Shown here one piece after another: positions 1 through 11,154 of a stretch of DNA of 53,742 nucleotides; the stretch's first letter is position 1, and every line of letters starts with the position of its first letter. The notes below the pieces were generated by a model. It was not told the DNA's origin. It ran no database searches and saw only the letters and a program-made list of their open reading frames with translations. Source of the stretch: Solibacillus faecavium (GTDB taxonomy: Bacteria; Bacillota; Bacilli; Bacillales_A; Planococcaceae). Where the stretch lies: NCBI RefSeq assembly GCF_014836905.1, contig NZ_JACSPZ010000013.1, positions 1-53,742 on the forward strand, in the 5' to 3' direction. The translations under genes were made by a program, and so were the position numbers.

Positions 1-383
1 AAGTTAAAATCTATTGTTTGCTTCATTTAAGAAGCTTGTTTCATTAACGTTGCTTGTTCAGTTTTCAAGGTTCATCGCGCTGTCCTTTATGACAACTCTT
101 ATATCTTACCAACTTTCTTTTCGAATGTCAATAACTTTTTTAAAAAGTTTTAAGGGACATTCAATCTTTCAAATCGGCAACTTTTATACTTTATCACTCT
201 GAAGTTGATAAGTAAAGAAGTATTTTAAAAGTGTGTGACGCTTTTCAGCGACAAGTAATAATATATCACCTTGTAAATTATATTGCAATAGTTTTTTATA
301 ATTTATTTCATATTTTTATTTTATTAATCTCTTCCACCCACATACTTTTATAATCTTCACGCTCTCTCTACTTATATAGAAGT
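1..383 (-). promoter_or_regulatory. Tandem rRNA operon promoters and rRNA leader
   Basis: No protein gene is credible here. On the minus strand there are two sigma-A promoters. P1 has -35 TTGCAA (283-288), a 17-base spacer and -10 TATATT (260-265). P2 has -35 TTGACA (126-131), a 17-base spacer and -10 TAAGAT (103-108). Downstream of P2 is the phrase CCTTGAAAACTGAAC, which is typical of the region just before Bacillales 16S genes. A 16S rRNA gene is therefore expected just beyond the left edge, as in B. subtilis, where an rrn operon follows lysS. Confidence 0.85.
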
Positions 384-414
384 AAAGAGCCCTGTAATTA
401 TTACAGGGCTCTTT
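384..414 (-). terminator. Intrinsic terminator after lysS
   Basis: A near-perfect inverted repeat (AAAGAGCCCTGTAAT pairing with its complement) lies 7 bases past the lysS stop. On the minus strand it ends in TTT followed by a T-rich stretch. It separates lysS from the rRNA promoters. Confidence 0.85.
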
Positions 415-420
415 AAAAGA

Positions 421-2142
<1,722 letters not shown>

Positions 2143-2188
2143 AAAAAAGAAAGGCTATGTTAAAAGTCCATTCACTTTTAACATAGCC
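2143..2188 (-). terminator. Intrinsic terminator of the folate-dusB operon
   Basis: A 15-bp perfect stem GGCTATGTTAAAAGT (2153-2167) pairs with 2174-2188 over a 6-base loop. It is followed on the minus strand by TTTCTTTTTT. It lies 31 bases past the dusB stop. Confidence 0.92.
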
Positions 2189-2219
2189 TCACCTATTGAT
2201 AGTATTACGGATCTCGGAC

Positions 2220-3233
2220 TTAAGCTAACACTAACTCATCTTCATCACGTTCTTCTACAACATTATTCAGAAGTGCACGCAGCTCTTGCTCAGTCTCCGC
2301 TAAATTAATAGCGTTACGGATTTTTCCGTTACCGCGAATTCCTTTTAAATACCAAGAAGCATGTTTTCGCATTTCACGAACAGCAACTTTTTCACCTTTT
2401 AATGCTTTAAGTCGTTCAAAGTGCAACAGACATACATCCATTTTCTCACGCACAGACGGTTCTGGCATTAATTCACCCGATTCTAAATATTTTACCGTTT
2501 GGTACATCATCCATGGATTTCCTAATGCCGCGCGACCAATCATGACTGCATCGGCTTTCGTATGCTCCAGAATCCGTTTTGCATCCGCTGGTGTTTCCAC
2601 GTCACCGTTAGCAATGAATGGGATATTAATATTTTTCTTCACTTCTGCCAAGACGTCCCAGTTTGCCTTACCTTCATACATTTGAACACGAGTCCGTCCA
2701 TGCATTGCAATTGCTGCTGCTCCTGCACGTTCTGCTGCTTGTGCATTTTCTACAGCAAATACACGTTCATCGTCCCAACCAATACGCATTTTCACTGAAA
2801 CCGGCTTATCAACTGCATCTACTACAGCCGAAACCATTTCGTAAATTTTATTCGGATCTAGAAGCCATTTCGCACCAGCTTCACATTTAATAATTTTATT
2901 AACAGGACAACCCATATTAATGTCGATAATATCCGCTGTTGTATTTTTATCTACGAATTTTGCCGCCTCTACTAAATTTTCTTTGTCTCCACCGAAAATT
3001 TGTAGGGTCATTGGATTTTCACGTTCATCAATATAAAGCATATCCAACGTTTTTTTATTGCGAATATTTAATGCTTTGTCACTAATCATTTCCGCATATA
3101 CTAAACCTGCACCAAACTCTTTCACCGTTAAACGGAAAGCCGAGTTACAAATCCCTGCCATAGGGGCTAGTACGACACGGTTATCCATTATAATATCACC
3201 AATTTGGAAAGGTTTTTGGTCATTATTTGACAC
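2220..3233 (-). CDS. dusB: tRNA-dihydrouridine synthase DusB
   Basis: FMN-dependent enzyme that reduces specific uridines in tRNA to dihydrouridine. The 337-aa protein shows the TIM-barrel start LAPMAGICNSAFR, the signature INMGCPVNKI with its catalytic Cys, MHGRTRVQMYEG, and the phosphate-binding segment IANGDV...VMIGRAALGNPW. A helical C-terminal tRNA-binding domain starts near residue 250. The start is a GTG with GGAGGT about 9 bases upstream. It is the last gene of the folate operon, 22 bases after the small HTH gene, the order found in B. subtilis (yazB-yacF). A strong terminator follows. Confidence 0.95.
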   Translation of the reverse strand: MSNNDQKPFQIGDIIMDNRVVLAPMAGICNSAFRLTVKEFGAGLVYAEMISDKALNIRNKKTLDMLYIDERENPMTLQIFGGDKENLVEAAKFVDKNTTADIIDINMGCPVNKIIKCEAGAKWLLDPNKIYEMVSAVVDAVDKPVSVKMRIGWDDERVFAVENAQAAERAGAAAIAMHGRTRVQMYEGKANWDVLAEVKKNINIPFIANGDVETPADAKRILEHTKADAVMIGRAALGNPWMMYQTVKYLESGELMPEPSVREKMDVCLLHFERLKALKGEKVAVREMRKHASWYLKGIRGNGKIRNAINLAETEQELRALLNNVVEERDEDELVLA

Positions 3234-3255
3234 CTTTAGTTACCTCCACACTAGG

Positions 3256-3459
3256 TTACTCACCTTTTAATTCTTGAACATCTATTTGTAATACATCCGC
3301 AATTTTTTGGAACTGTTCTTCAGAGGGAATTTTTTCGCCTCGTTCAATACGCCCCAAAATCGTAACAGATATACTAATCTGTTTTGCAAATTCGGTTTGC
3401 TGAATACGTTTTAGCTTTCGAAAGGCACGAATTCTTCGACCGTAGCGATTTTCTTCCAC
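3256..3459 (-). CDS. yazB: Small XRE-family HTH protein (YazB-like)
   Basis: A 67-aa protein that is essentially one helix-turn-helix domain of the Xre/Cro type: RIRAFRKLKRIQQTEFAKQI, then SVTILGRIERGEKIPSEEQFQKIADVLQI. The target is unknown, and so is the function of its B. subtilis counterpart YazB (same position, similar size). Start: GTG at 3459 with GAGGG 7-9 bases upstream. An ATG-initiated form starting at 3528 would add an implausible N-terminus lying inside folK. The 5' part overlaps the 3' end of folK by 49 bases in another frame, so the two are probably translationally coupled. Confidence 0.85.
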   Translation of the reverse strand: MEENRYGRRIRAFRKLKRIQQTEFAKQISISVTILGRIERGEKIPSEEQFQKIADVLQIDVQELKGE

Positions 3460-3932
3460 AACTTGACGCCCTCTTTCTCTATGTCGAGTGCTAGTAGTGC
3501 TTTTTGCACAGATACAAGCATACCACATTTTTGCGTCATAATCTCTTCAAGAGGCACTAATACAAACGCACGTTCGAACATGCGAGGGTGTGGGACAACT
3601 AAATTTTCTGTTTCATATTTTTCGTTATTGTATAACAAAATATCGAGATCTATAATGCGGGGACCCCACCGGAATTCGCGTACACGCCCTAAATCATTTT
3701 CGATCTTTTGACATTGTGCAAGCAGCTCAAAAGCATTTAGGCTTGTTTCAACGGCGACCGCAATATTTAAAAAATCTGCCTGTTCCGTAAATCCGACCGC
3801 TGCTGTCTCATAGATTGAAGAAATGGCTGTAACTGTTATTTCCTTATGTGAAAGGAGCAGCTTTACTGCGTCTTGCAAGTTTTGCTCACGTTCCCCGATA
3901 TTTGTTCCAATGGATAAATAGGCTGTTGTCAT
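3411..3932 (-). CDS. folK: 2-amino-4-hydroxy-6-hydroxymethyldihydropteridine pyrophosphokinase
   Basis: Transfers pyrophosphate from ATP to 6-hydroxymethyl-dihydropterin, the step before dihydropteroate synthase. The 173-aa protein shows the HPPK hallmarks LSIGTNIG near the N-terminus, ETAAVGFTEQADFLN, and the active-site block RWGPRIIDLDILLY with its two metal-binding Asp residues, then VPHPRMFERAFVLVPL. Its ATG overlaps the folB stop by 4 bases (3929-3932), a normal coupled arrangement, and its 3' end overlaps the HTH gene. Confidence 0.96.
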   Translation of the reverse strand: MTTAYLSIGTNIGEREQNLQDAVKLLLSHKEITVTAISSIYETAAVGFTEQADFLNIAVAVETSLNAFELLAQCQKIENDLGRVREFRWGPRIIDLDILLYNNEKYETENLVVPHPRMFERAFVLVPLEEIMTQKCGMLVSVQKALLALDIEKEGVKLWKKIATVEEFVPFES

Positions 3933-4297
3933 ATAAATTGTCCTCGAACAATTTCCACTGCGACTTCTTTATAATGACCTGGAATTGGCGGGTCAGGCTT
4001 AATCACTTCCACACGGCAACCGAAAATTTGCCCTTCGTATTGGGTTAAAATGCGAGTAGCAATCGTTTCCGCAACCGCCTCAATTAATTTATACGGCTTG
4101 CCTTCCAATACTTCTTTACATATATCATAAACTCCTACATAGCTTACAGTGTCATCAAGCTCATCTGTTTTACCGGCACGCTTCATATCAACAGCAAGCG
4201 ATACATTCGCACGAAAGCGTTGACCTAACACGTTTTCTTCCGGCAACACACCATGATAACCAAAAAATTGCATCTCTCTTAAATGAATATAATCCAT
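3929..4297 (-). CDS. folB: Dihydroneopterin aldolase
   Basis: Converts 7,8-dihydroneopterin to 6-hydroxymethyl-dihydropterin and glycolaldehyde. At 122 aa it has the normal length. The family signature FFGYHGVLPEENVLGQRF is at residues 11-28, and the conserved Lys region VIKPDPPIPGHYKEVAVEI at the C-terminus. It lies 10 bases after folP and overlaps folK by 4 bases. Confidence 0.95.
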   Translation of the reverse strand: MDYIHLREMQFFGYHGVLPEENVLGQRFRANVSLAVDMKRAGKTDELDDTVSYVGVYDICKEVLEGKPYKLIEAVAETIATRILTQYEGQIFGCRVEVIKPDPPIPGHYKEVAVEIVRGQFI

Positions 4298-4307
4298 TAC
4301 AATCTCC

Positions 4308-5168
4308 TTAATGTCTCGGTGCTAATTCACCTTGTACTTCAAACTTTCCAACAAGCGCATCCATCATTTTAACAGTCCGCGCCACTTCTTTTACATCATG
4401 CACCCGCATAATATGACAACCCTTCTGTACACCGAATGCACAAGTTGCAGCTGTTCCTTCTACACGTTCGTCAACAGGTAAATCCAATACCGAGCCGATC
4501 ATACGCTTTCGAGAAGTCGCCAATAACACGGGATATCCCAATGCAACAAGCTCATCTAAACGCTGCATTGTCTCGATACTTTCACTTAAGCTTTTCACAA
4601 ACCCTATACCTGGATCAAGAAAAATATGTTCATCGCGAACACCGGCTTCTTTGGCAATTTCAATACTTTCATGCATATCTGCCATATAATCATTGAAAAA
4701 GTTATTATACTGATTATTTTCTCTATTATGCATTAAAATAATCGGTACATTTAGCTCTGCCGCCACTTTGGCCATTTCTGGGTCTGCTTTTGCTCCCCAA
4801 ATATCATTAATAATATGGGCACCTGCTTCAATTGCGGCACGTGCAACGTTCGATTTATACGTATCAATTGAAATAATTGCTTGTACTTCTTTTAACAGCG
4901 CCTGGATTACTGGGACAACACGCGCAATTTCCTCTTCATCTGATATTCGTGTATAGCCGGGACGTGTGGATTCTCCACCAACATCAATAATTTTCGCACC
5001 ATCTGCTACCATCTTTTTCGCTTGCGCAACTGCTTTTTCAATCGAATTAAACTTTCCGCCATCCGAAAAAGAGTCTGGTGTCACATTTAAAATTCCCATA
5101 ACGAATGTTTCTTTATTAAAATCCAATTCAATTCCATTTAGTGTAAGTGTTTTATAATTTTCTAACAT
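4308..5168 (-). CDS. folP: Dihydropteroate synthase
   Basis: Condenses 6-hydroxymethyl-dihydropterin pyrophosphate with p-aminobenzoate to dihydropteroate; this is the sulfonamide target. The 286-aa TIM-barrel protein shows GILNVTPDSFSDGGKF (residues 25-40), DVGGESTRPGYTRI, IIDPGIGFVKSLS-type (here FLDPGIGFVKS) and ATSRKRMIG with the pterin/phosphate-binding Lys-Arg pair. The first 17 bases overlap the end of pabC. The product uses the PABA made by PabA, PabB and PabC encoded immediately upstream. Confidence 0.97.
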   Translation of the reverse strand: MLENYKTLTLNGIELDFNKETFVMGILNVTPDSFSDGGKFNSIEKAVAQAKKMVADGAKIIDVGGESTRPGYTRISDEEEIARVVPVIQALLKEVQAIISIDTYKSNVARAAIEAGAHIINDIWGAKADPEMAKVAAELNVPIILMHNRENNQYNNFFNDYMADMHESIEIAKEAGVRDEHIFLDPGIGFVKSLSESIETMQRLDELVALGYPVLLATSRKRMIGSVLDLPVDERVEGTAATCAFGVQKGCHIMRVHDVKEVARTVKMMDALVGKFEVQGELAPRH

Positions 5169-6015
5169 GACTTTCTCCTAAGTGCATAACAATTTTTTGT
5201 AAATAAGCCGTATGAAGCTTTTTATAAAGCCTACCTTCACTTCCAGCAAAACGAATCTTTCCAATATGTGAAATTGGTACAAGCTCCTGCACCGCTGTCG
5301 TAACAAAACATTCGTCCGCCTGCTCTAATTCCCATGTCATAAAACTACCTTCTCTTACCGGAATTGCGAGCTCTTTAGCAAGGCGGATAACAATTGCTCG
5401 TGTAATGCCTGGCAAAATACCCAACCTTGTGGAAGGCGTATACAGTATATCATCTTTAATCCAGAATATATTCGATGTAATGCCCTCTGCTACTACCCCG
5501 TTTTTATCGGTAAAAAATCCTTCTTGGTTGGCTAGACTAGATAATTCTAGACGCGCACGGACATTATTACCGTAATGATGACTTTTATAGCGTGTTTGTT
5601 GTTCAGGAGAATTACGCGCAGTTTTCACCCAAACTGCCTCTTTTTCAGTCCCGCGCACCATTTTAGGCAGCTTTTTACGGAATAGAATGATTGTCGGCTC
5701 CGTATATTCGGACGGAGCAAGACCAATTGGATGTACACCTGCTGATACGTTTAAGCGAAAATACCCTTCTTTACCGTCCTGTGCATTGAGCTTTTCGATT
5801 ACTTCCTCTATATCTTGAATAGTATATGGAAAATGAATACGGTATTCTTTCAATGCTTCTATTAAGCGATTGAAATGTTCTTGTAAGTACACAGCTTTCC
5901 CCTCATATGTACGAAACGTCTCGAAAAATCCAAGGCCATACAAAAACCCATGATCAAAAGGGGAGATTTTCAACTCATGTTCATCGATATACTGTCCATT
6001 CATCCAACAAAGCAT
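5152..6015 (-). CDS. pabC: Aminodeoxychorismate lyase
   Basis: PLP enzyme of fold type IV that cleaves 4-amino-4-deoxychorismate to p-aminobenzoate and pyruvate. The 287-aa sequence begins MLCWMNGQYID and carries the class-IV segment FDHGFLYGLGFFETFRTYEG. The PLP-binding Lys region is probably RYKSHHYGNN, and VVAEGITSNIFWI and the phosphate-binding LGILPGITRAIVI follow. Branched-chain aminotransferase or D-alanine aminotransferase are alternatives from the same fold, but placement between pabA and folP settles it. RBS AGAGGAG is 8 bases before the ATG. Confidence 0.93.
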   Translation of the reverse strand: MLCWMNGQYIDEHELKISPFDHGFLYGLGFFETFRTYEGKAVYLQEHFNRLIEALKEYRIHFPYTIQDIEEVIEKLNAQDGKEGYFRLNVSAGVHPIGLAPSEYTEPTIILFRKKLPKMVRGTEKEAVWVKTARNSPEQQTRYKSHHYGNNVRARLELSSLANQEGFFTDKNGVVAEGITSNIFWIKDDILYTPSTRLGILPGITRAIVIRLAKELAIPVREGSFMTWELEQADECFVTTAVQELVPISHIGKIRFAGSEGRLYKKLHTAYLQKIVMHLGESHVRKL

Positions 6016-6030
6016 TGATCTCCACTCCTC

Positions 6031-6600
6031 TTAACAATATGTTTCGATAAATGTGCGTAAAAGTTGTTTACCATCTTCAGTCATAATGGATTCCGGATGA
6101 TATTGAACACCTTCAATTGGATACGTTTTATGACGTAGCCCCATTATTTCGCCTTCTTCTGTCCAAGCTGTCACTTCTAAACAATCCGGTAAAGTTGTCG
6201 GTTCCACTATTAAAGAATGATAGCGTGTCGCAGAAAATGGATTGGCATTTTTTCTATGTAGACCGATGCCTTTATGATGTACAGGAGATGTTTTCCCGTG
6301 CATTAGCCGCTCTGCCCGCACAACATCCCCACCAAAAACCTGTGCAATCGCTTGGTGGCCTAAGCACACCCCTAAAATCGGAAGCTTTCCAGCAAAATGC
6401 TCAATAATATGAAGACTTTGTCCGGCTTCATTTGGTGTACATGGCCCTGGTGAGATGGCGAGCATCATCGGTTGAAGCGCTTCAATGTCTTCTATCGTTA
6501 TGTCATCATTACGCTTTACTACTAACTCATGCCCGAACTCCCCAAAATATTGCACTAAGTTATACGTAAATGAATCATAGTTATCAATCATTAAAATCAT
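6031..6600 (-). CDS. pabA: Aminodeoxychorismate/anthranilate synthase glutamine amidotransferase subunit
   Basis: Type-1 glutamine amidotransferase that feeds ammonia to PabB; in B. subtilis the same protein also serves TrpE. The 189-aa protein begins [20 protein letters not shown], has the oxyanion segment [12 protein letters not shown], the nucleophile block [15 protein letters not shown], and the His-Glu pair in [10 protein letters not shown]. The start at 6600 is supported by GAGGTG 6 bases upstream; a longer ORF would add 12 residues unlike the family. Its ATG overlaps the pabB TGA (ATGA), so translation is coupled. Confidence 0.95.
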   Translation of the reverse strand: MILMIDNYDSFTYNLVQYFGEFGHELVVKRNDDITIEDIEALQPMMLAISPGPCTPNEAGQSLHIIEHFAGKLPILGVCLGHQAIAQVFGGDVVRAERLMHGKTSPVHHKGIGLHRKNANPFSATRYHSLIVEPTTLPDCLEVTAWTEEGEIMGLRHKTYPIEGVQYHPESIMTEDGKQLLRTFIETYC

Positions 6601-8006
6601 TTGCTCACCTCTTCTGCCATTGCCTTTGCTTGCCACATTGCTTTTGCTTTATTCATCGATTCGATAAATTCGTTTTCTGGAATCGAGTCGATTACAATTC
6701 CCGCCCCTGCTTGTATGTACACAATTCCATCTTGTATATATGCTGTACGAATCACAATATTTAATTCTAAATCACCTGTATAGCCAATCCAGCCAATTGA
6801 CCCTGTATAAAGACCACGGCGAACAGGCTCAAGCTCTTCAATAATTTCCATCGTTCGAATTTTAGGTGCACCCGTTATCGTACCACCCGGGAACATTGCA
6901 CGAATGACATCTGCATTCGTTTTCCCTTCCGCAATTTCTCCACGTACATTCGATACAATATGCATTACATGGGAGTAATGCTCAATCACCATAAATTCAT
7001 TAACTTCCACCGTTCCATACTTGCTTACCCGCCCTAGATCATTACGTTCTAAATCGACAAGCATCACATGTTCGGCGCGTTCTTTTTCATGTTGAATCAA
7101 TTCGTTAGCCAACGCCAAATCCTGTTCTTTCGATTCTCCGCGCGGCCGCGTCCCTGCAATTGGTCTTGTTGATAATTCATTGCCTTTACGTTTCACAAGC
7201 AATTCAGGCGAACCACTTACAATCGTAAAATGTTCACTTTCAATATACGCCATATACGGAGATGGGTTAAATGAACGAACCGCCTCATACATTGTGATCG
7301 GTTCAGCTGAAAGTTTTTTTGCCTGACGCACAGACAAATTCACTTGGAATACGTCACCCTGACCAATATAATGTTGAATTTTACGCACAGCCGCTTCAAA
7401 AGCCGCTCCCTTAAATGATACTTGTAATTCCGTTTCATCTTGATGGATGTTTTTCGCTGTTTCCTGATTGAAATGGCGTTTCTCTAACCCAACTACGGCT
7501 TTTTCCTGCCAATTTGCCTGCCATGCATGTAAATCTATTTCACATGTAGAAAACTTCATAAGTGTCACTTCATTGGTTTTTACGTTATGTACAGCCCAAT
7601 GATCAAATAAATAAAAATAAATGTCCGGTATTTGTAGATCATCTTCTGCCTCAAGTGGAAGCACTTCAATCGTACGAGCGTAGTCATAGGAAATAAACCC
7701 AATTGCACCGCCTTGGAAATCTGGCAATTGCGGATTCGCTTCAAGCTTGTATTCAGAAATTACTCGTTCTAATTCGGCTAGTGCTTCCCCTGTCTTCAGC
7801 TCAATATTTCCATTTGCCCAAATCAGTTCAAGCCCTTGTTCTACAGATTTGGCAATAGCAATTGGATGCCATGCTGCAATTGAATAATGCCCTCCACGTC
7901 CACTTTCTAAAAATACACGTTGCTTTTCGGCCATTGACTGCTCTTGGAAACTATAAAAAAATTCATCTTTAGTCATTTGAAATGTATGAAATTCTAGTTG
8001 TTGCAT
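6597..8006 (-). CDS. pabB: Aminodeoxychorismate synthase component I
   Basis: Uses chorismate and PabA-derived ammonia to form 4-amino-4-deoxychorismate. The 469-aa chorismate-binding-family protein has an N-terminal domain to about residue 200 ([12 protein letters not shown]), then the catalytic part with [44 protein letters not shown] and [19 protein letters not shown]. It resembles TrpE, but the PABA/folate neighbours favour PabB. It is the first gene of the folate operon. No convincing upstream riboswitch is seen in the short gap to the cysK terminator. Confidence 0.93.
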   Translation of the reverse strand: MQQLEFHTFQMTKDEFFYSFQEQSMAEKQRVFLESGRGGHYSIAAWHPIAIAKSVEQGLELIWANGNIELKTGEALAELERVISEYKLEANPQLPDFQGGAIGFISYDYARTIEVLPLEAEDDLQIPDIYFYLFDHWAVHNVKTNEVTLMKFSTCEIDLHAWQANWQEKAVVGLEKRHFNQETAKNIHQDETELQVSFKGAAFEAAVRKIQHYIGQGDVFQVNLSVRQAKKLSAEPITMYEAVRSFNPSPYMAYIESEHFTIVSGSPELLVKRKGNELSTRPIAGTRPRGESKEQDLALANELIQHEKERAEHVMLVDLERNDLGRVSKYGTVEVNEFMVIEHYSHVMHIVSNVRGEIAEGKTNADVIRAMFPGGTITGAPKIRTMEIIEELEPVRRGLYTGSIGWIGYTGDLELNIVIRTAYIQDGIVYIQAGAGIVIDSIPENEFIESMNKAKAMWQAKAMAEEVSK

Positions 8007-8085
8007 CTATTTACACCCGCTTTATTCTTTTCCTTAATTAAACTCGAAAACACTCTAAAAATCCAATTTTATCTTAGAGTATACT

Positions 8086-8128
8086 AAGAAAAAGCTATTT
8101 TACGAGTGTTAGCCCATAAAATAGCTTT
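8086..8128 (-). terminator. Intrinsic terminator of cysK
   Basis: The stem AAAGCTATTTTA (8091-8102) pairs with TAAAATAGCTTT (8117-8128), and the minus-strand run TTTTTCTTAG follows. It lies 23 bases beyond the cysK stop and ahead of pabB, so the folate operon has its own promoter. Confidence 0.88.
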
Positions 8129-8151
8129 AGAGAATGACTTGTTGGTTTTAA

Positions 8152-9087
8152 TTAGTCTTCAAATTGATATAAAGGTGTTGATAAATAGCGCTCACCATTT
8201 GATGGGATGATTGCTAATACGTTTTTGCCTTTACCTAAACGTTTTGCTGTTTCGATAGCTGCATAAATAGCTGCACCTGAAGAAATACCCGCTAAAATAC
8301 CTTCTTCACGCGCTACTTTACGCGCATTTTCAAATGCAATTTCATTTTCTACCGGGAATACAGAATCATATATTTCTGTATTTAATACGTCCGGAACGAA
8401 ACCTGCACCAATACCTTGAATTTTATGTGGTCCAGGGTTACCACCTGAAAGAACTGGTGAATCTTTAGGCTCAACAGCAATAATTTCGATATCTGGGAAT
8501 TTATTTTTCAATACTTCGCCTGCACCCGTAATTGTACCACCAGTACCTACACCAGCGACAAAGGCATCCAGCTTTAAGCCATCTTGCTCAAATGCTTCTG
8601 CAATTTCAGGACCTGTTGTTAAACGGTGAATTTCTGCGTTCGCTTCGTTTTTAAATTGTTGTGGCAAGAAGTAGCCTTCTGAATTTGATAACTCCTCTGC
8701 CTTTGCAATTGCACCTTTCATTCCTTCCGGACCAGGTGTTAATACTAAATCAGCTCCATATGCACGTAACAGGTTACGACGCTCTAAAGACATTGTCTCT
8801 GGCATTACTAAAATTGACTTATAACCTTTCGCTGCTGCAATCATTGCTAAACCAATACCTGTATTACCTGAAGTTGGTTCAATAATTGTACCACCTGGCT
8901 TTAAAGAACCATCCTTTTCAGCCGCTTCAATCATCGCTAAAGCTAAACGGTCTTTTACGGAAGAACCCGGGTTAAAGTATTCCAATTTCACATATACCGT
9001 TCCGTCATTTTCACCTGTAGCATTATTTAACTTTACGATTGGTGTACGTCCTACTAAATCTGCCACCGAATTTGCTAATTTACTCAT
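8152..9087 (-). CDS. cysK: Cysteine synthase (O-acetylserine sulfhydrylase)
   Basis: PLP-dependent synthesis of L-cysteine from O-acetylserine and sulfide. The 311-aa protein has PLP Lys in [11 protein letters not shown], the asparagine loop [15 protein letters not shown], the phosphate-binding [13 protein letters not shown], and [10 protein letters not shown] near the C-terminus. The length and the long conserved stretches match CysK rather than cystathionine beta-synthase. RBS AGAGAGGG lies before the ATG. It is monocistronic, with a recognisable promoter upstream and a terminator downstream. Confidence 0.96.
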   Translation of the reverse strand: MSKLANSVADLVGRTPIVKLNNATGENDGTVYVKLEYFNPGSSVKDRLALAMIEAAEKDGSLKPGGTIIEPTSGNTGIGLAMIAAAKGYKSILVMPETMSLERRNLLRAYGADLVLTPGPEGMKGAIAKAEELSNSEGYFLPQQFKNEANAEIHRLTTGPEIAEAFEQDGLKLDAFVAGVGTGGTITGAGEVLKNKFPDIEIIAVEPKDSPVLSGGNPGPHKIQGIGAGFVPDVLNTEIYDSVFPVENEIAFENARKVAREEGILAGISSGAAIYAAIETAKRLGKGKNVLAIIPSNGERYLSTPLYQFED

Positions 9088-9140
9088 CTAATCCATCCCT
9101 CTCTCAATCCCTACAAAGTCAATAGGTTTTACTTAATCGT

Positions 9141-9170
9141 ATCTTATCAATTTTTTATACTACTTGTCAA
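9141..9170 (-). promoter_or_regulatory. Sigma-A-type promoter of cysK
   Basis: On the minus strand a perfect -35 TTGACA (9165-9170) is followed by 18 bases and -10 TAAGAT (9141-9146). That leaves a leader of about 45 bases before the cysK ATG. I could not confirm a CymR operator. Confidence 0.6.
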
Positions 9171-9288
9171 TTGCTTGGATCGTAATTTTTGGAAAATTTC
9201 TGACTATTTTACTGAATTTTTCGTTTAGTTTAAAAATGGCTGGATTAGAAGCAACGCATACTAATACAACCATTTATTATGTTTTATT

Positions 9289-10272
9289 TTATTTTTTCGA
9301 TTCTCCATAAATCCAAGTAGCATTAAACTCTTTCCAGAAGGTTTCTGGTGTAATCGAAGGTGGCAGTTGTTCCAATGCTAGCTGACGTTTCACATGTCCT
9401 GTCACCTGATCAAAGCTAAAGGACTGTCCTTCCATCTTTTCTGTAACCGTAGCAATCGCATATCGGCCATCACTTAACACAAAAGGCTTAGAAGTCTCTT
9501 TCTCCTTGAGTTGCTCCACTTCTTGTAAAACGGCTGGATCGAGTGTCGTTTGACTAGATGTAATAAAACCAATATCGCCGCCTAAACTAGCCGAGGCTGC
9601 ATCCACTGAATGCTCACGTGCTAAAACCGTAAAATCAGAGCCACTTTTCAGCTCTTTTTCCACTCGCTCCGCATCTTCCTTAGAGTTCACGATAATCATA
9701 CTTGTTCGATAGGTCGTCGGAATATTATAGAGTGATTTGTTTTCGTCGTAATACTTTTTTGCCTCTTCCTCTTCTACAACAACATCATTTGTTAATACTT
9801 TATCTAAGATGAGCTGAGCACGCACTTTTTGGCGGAGTTGCTCTGCGGAGAGACTATGTAGTGTTGTATCATTTGTATCTTGTGCCGAACGTAATAAAGC
9901 AATTTCTAAATCGATTTCTTCGTCTTTGACATCAATTTTATATTTTTTAGCGGCCTTTTCCATCACCGCTTCATTCACTAAACCTTGTAAAGTTTCTTTT
10001 CCATAACGATTTTCCATCGCGGATAACCATTGTTGGCTTGTAATGGGCTCTCCGTCAACGGCAGCAATTTCCTCGCTGCCGTCTTGAGAAGCTGGGGATG
10101 TTACATCATCCGAAGGGAGTAGCCATAATACTAGCCAAAATAAATTTCCGATTAACAAAATAAGCAGTAAAAGTAGCGTTGGTTTTGTTTTTAAGCGTCG
10201 TTGTGTGTACGGTAAATTATTTGGTGTATTTTGTGGTGTTTGGTGTAAATTACGATTACGATTGGATTTCAT
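9289..10272 (-). CDS. Membrane-anchored PpiC-type peptidyl-prolyl isomerase (YacD-like)
   Basis: A 327-aa protein with a basic cytoplasmic start, one membrane segment at about residues 33-53 ([20 protein letters not shown]), then an extracellular part: a SurA/PrsA-like N-domain, a parvulin-type rotamase domain at about residues 175-275 ([18 protein letters not shown](H)SVD...GGDIGF) and a C-terminal helical tail. It differs from PrsA in having an uncleaved anchor and no lipobox cysteine. Family knowledge suggests a role in folding exported proteins. Its first 17 bases overlap the end of hslO, the same neighbour as B. subtilis yacD. Confidence 0.85.
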   Translation of the reverse strand: MKSNRNRNLHQTPQNTPNNLPYTQRRLKTKPTLLLLLILLIGNLFWLVLWLLPSDDVTSPASQDGSEEIAAVDGEPITSQQWLSAMENRYGKETLQGLVNEAVMEKAAKKYKIDVKDEEIDLEIALLRSAQDTNDTTLHSLSAEQLRQKVRAQLILDKVLTNDVVVEEEEAKKYYDENKSLYNIPTTYRTSMIIVNSKEDAERVEKELKSGSDFTVLAREHSVDAASASLGGDIGFITSSQTTLDPAVLQEVEQLKEKETSKPFVLSDGRYAIATVTEKMEGQSFSFDQVTGHVKRQLALEQLPPSITPETFWKEFNATWIYGESKK

Positions 10273-11137
10273 TCACAAAGCCTTCAAGTTCATTTTTGTC
10301 GAAGTGATATTTCTCTAAACAGAAATGACATTGCGCTTCTGCTCCACCATCTTCGTCAATCATTTCTTGAATCTCACCGACACCTAGACTGATAATTGCC
10401 GCACCAAAACGCTCTTTTGAACATTGACATTGAAACTGCACAGGCATTGATGTAAGAATTTGAACATTCCCTTCACCTAATACCGCATCTAAAATTTGTT
10501 CAGGTGAATAGCCTTTTTCAATCATTTTCGATACAGGCTCAATGGATGACAAACGTCGTTCAATCTCTTCGATTGTTTCCTCATTACAGCCTGGCATTAA
10601 TTGAATGATAAAGCCACCTGCAGCTAAAATTGTATTATCCGGATTTACTAATACGCCTAAACCTACTGATGAAGGTACCTGTTCAGATGAAGCGAAGTAG
10701 TATGTGAAATCTTCAGCGATTTCGCCGGAAACAATTGGTGTCTGACCTGAGAACATATCGCGTAAACCTAAATCTTTTACGACTGTTAGTGCACCTTCTG
10801 TACCGACACCTGCACGAACATCTAGTTTCCCATGTTCATTTAATTCAAAATGAACATGCGGATTCGTAACAAAGCCTCGCACATCTCCTTTAGCATCTGC
10901 ATCAATTACCATTGGACCAATTGGACCGTTACCTTCGATTTTTATCGTAACTTTATCGTCACCTTTTAACATCGCCCCCATCATTACTGATGCTGTCATC
11001 GAACGACCTAAAGCAGCAGATACGATTGGCCATGTATTGTGGCGACGTTGTGCTTCTCCTACAGTCTCTGTTGTATTTGTTGCAAATGCACGAACCTGTC
11101 CGTCAAAAGCAATTGCTCTTACTAAGTAGTCTTTCAT
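10256..11137 (-). CDS. hslO: Redox-regulated chaperone Hsp33
   Basis: Holdase chaperone activated by oxidation of a C-terminal zinc-bound cysteine cluster. The 293-aa protein shows the start [17 protein letters not shown], the core [21 protein letters not shown] and [10 protein letters not shown]. The redox switch is CQC followed about 30 residues later by CHFC, so all four cysteines are present. RBS GAGGAA precedes the ATG. It lies 17 bases after coaX. Confidence 0.96.
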   Translation of the reverse strand: MKDYLVRAIAFDGQVRAFATNTTETVGEAQRRHNTWPIVSAALGRSMTASVMMGAMLKGDDKVTIKIEGNGPIGPMVIDADAKGDVRGFVTNPHVHFELNEHGKLDVRAGVGTEGALTVVKDLGLRDMFSGQTPIVSGEIAEDFTYYFASSEQVPSSVGLGVLVNPDNTILAAGGFIIQLMPGCNEETIEEIERRLSSIEPVSKMIEKGYSPEQILDAVLGEGNVQILTSMPVQFQCQCSKERFGAAIISLGVGEIQEMIDEDGGAEAQCHFCLEKYHFDKNELEGFVNEIQS

Positions 11138-11154
11138 GTTGAAATTCCTCTTTT

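Noticed and set aside
14-202. 62-codon plus-strand ORF at the left edge
   Set aside because: It lies on the antisense side of the rRNA promoters and leader, has no ribosome site and no protein-like pattern.
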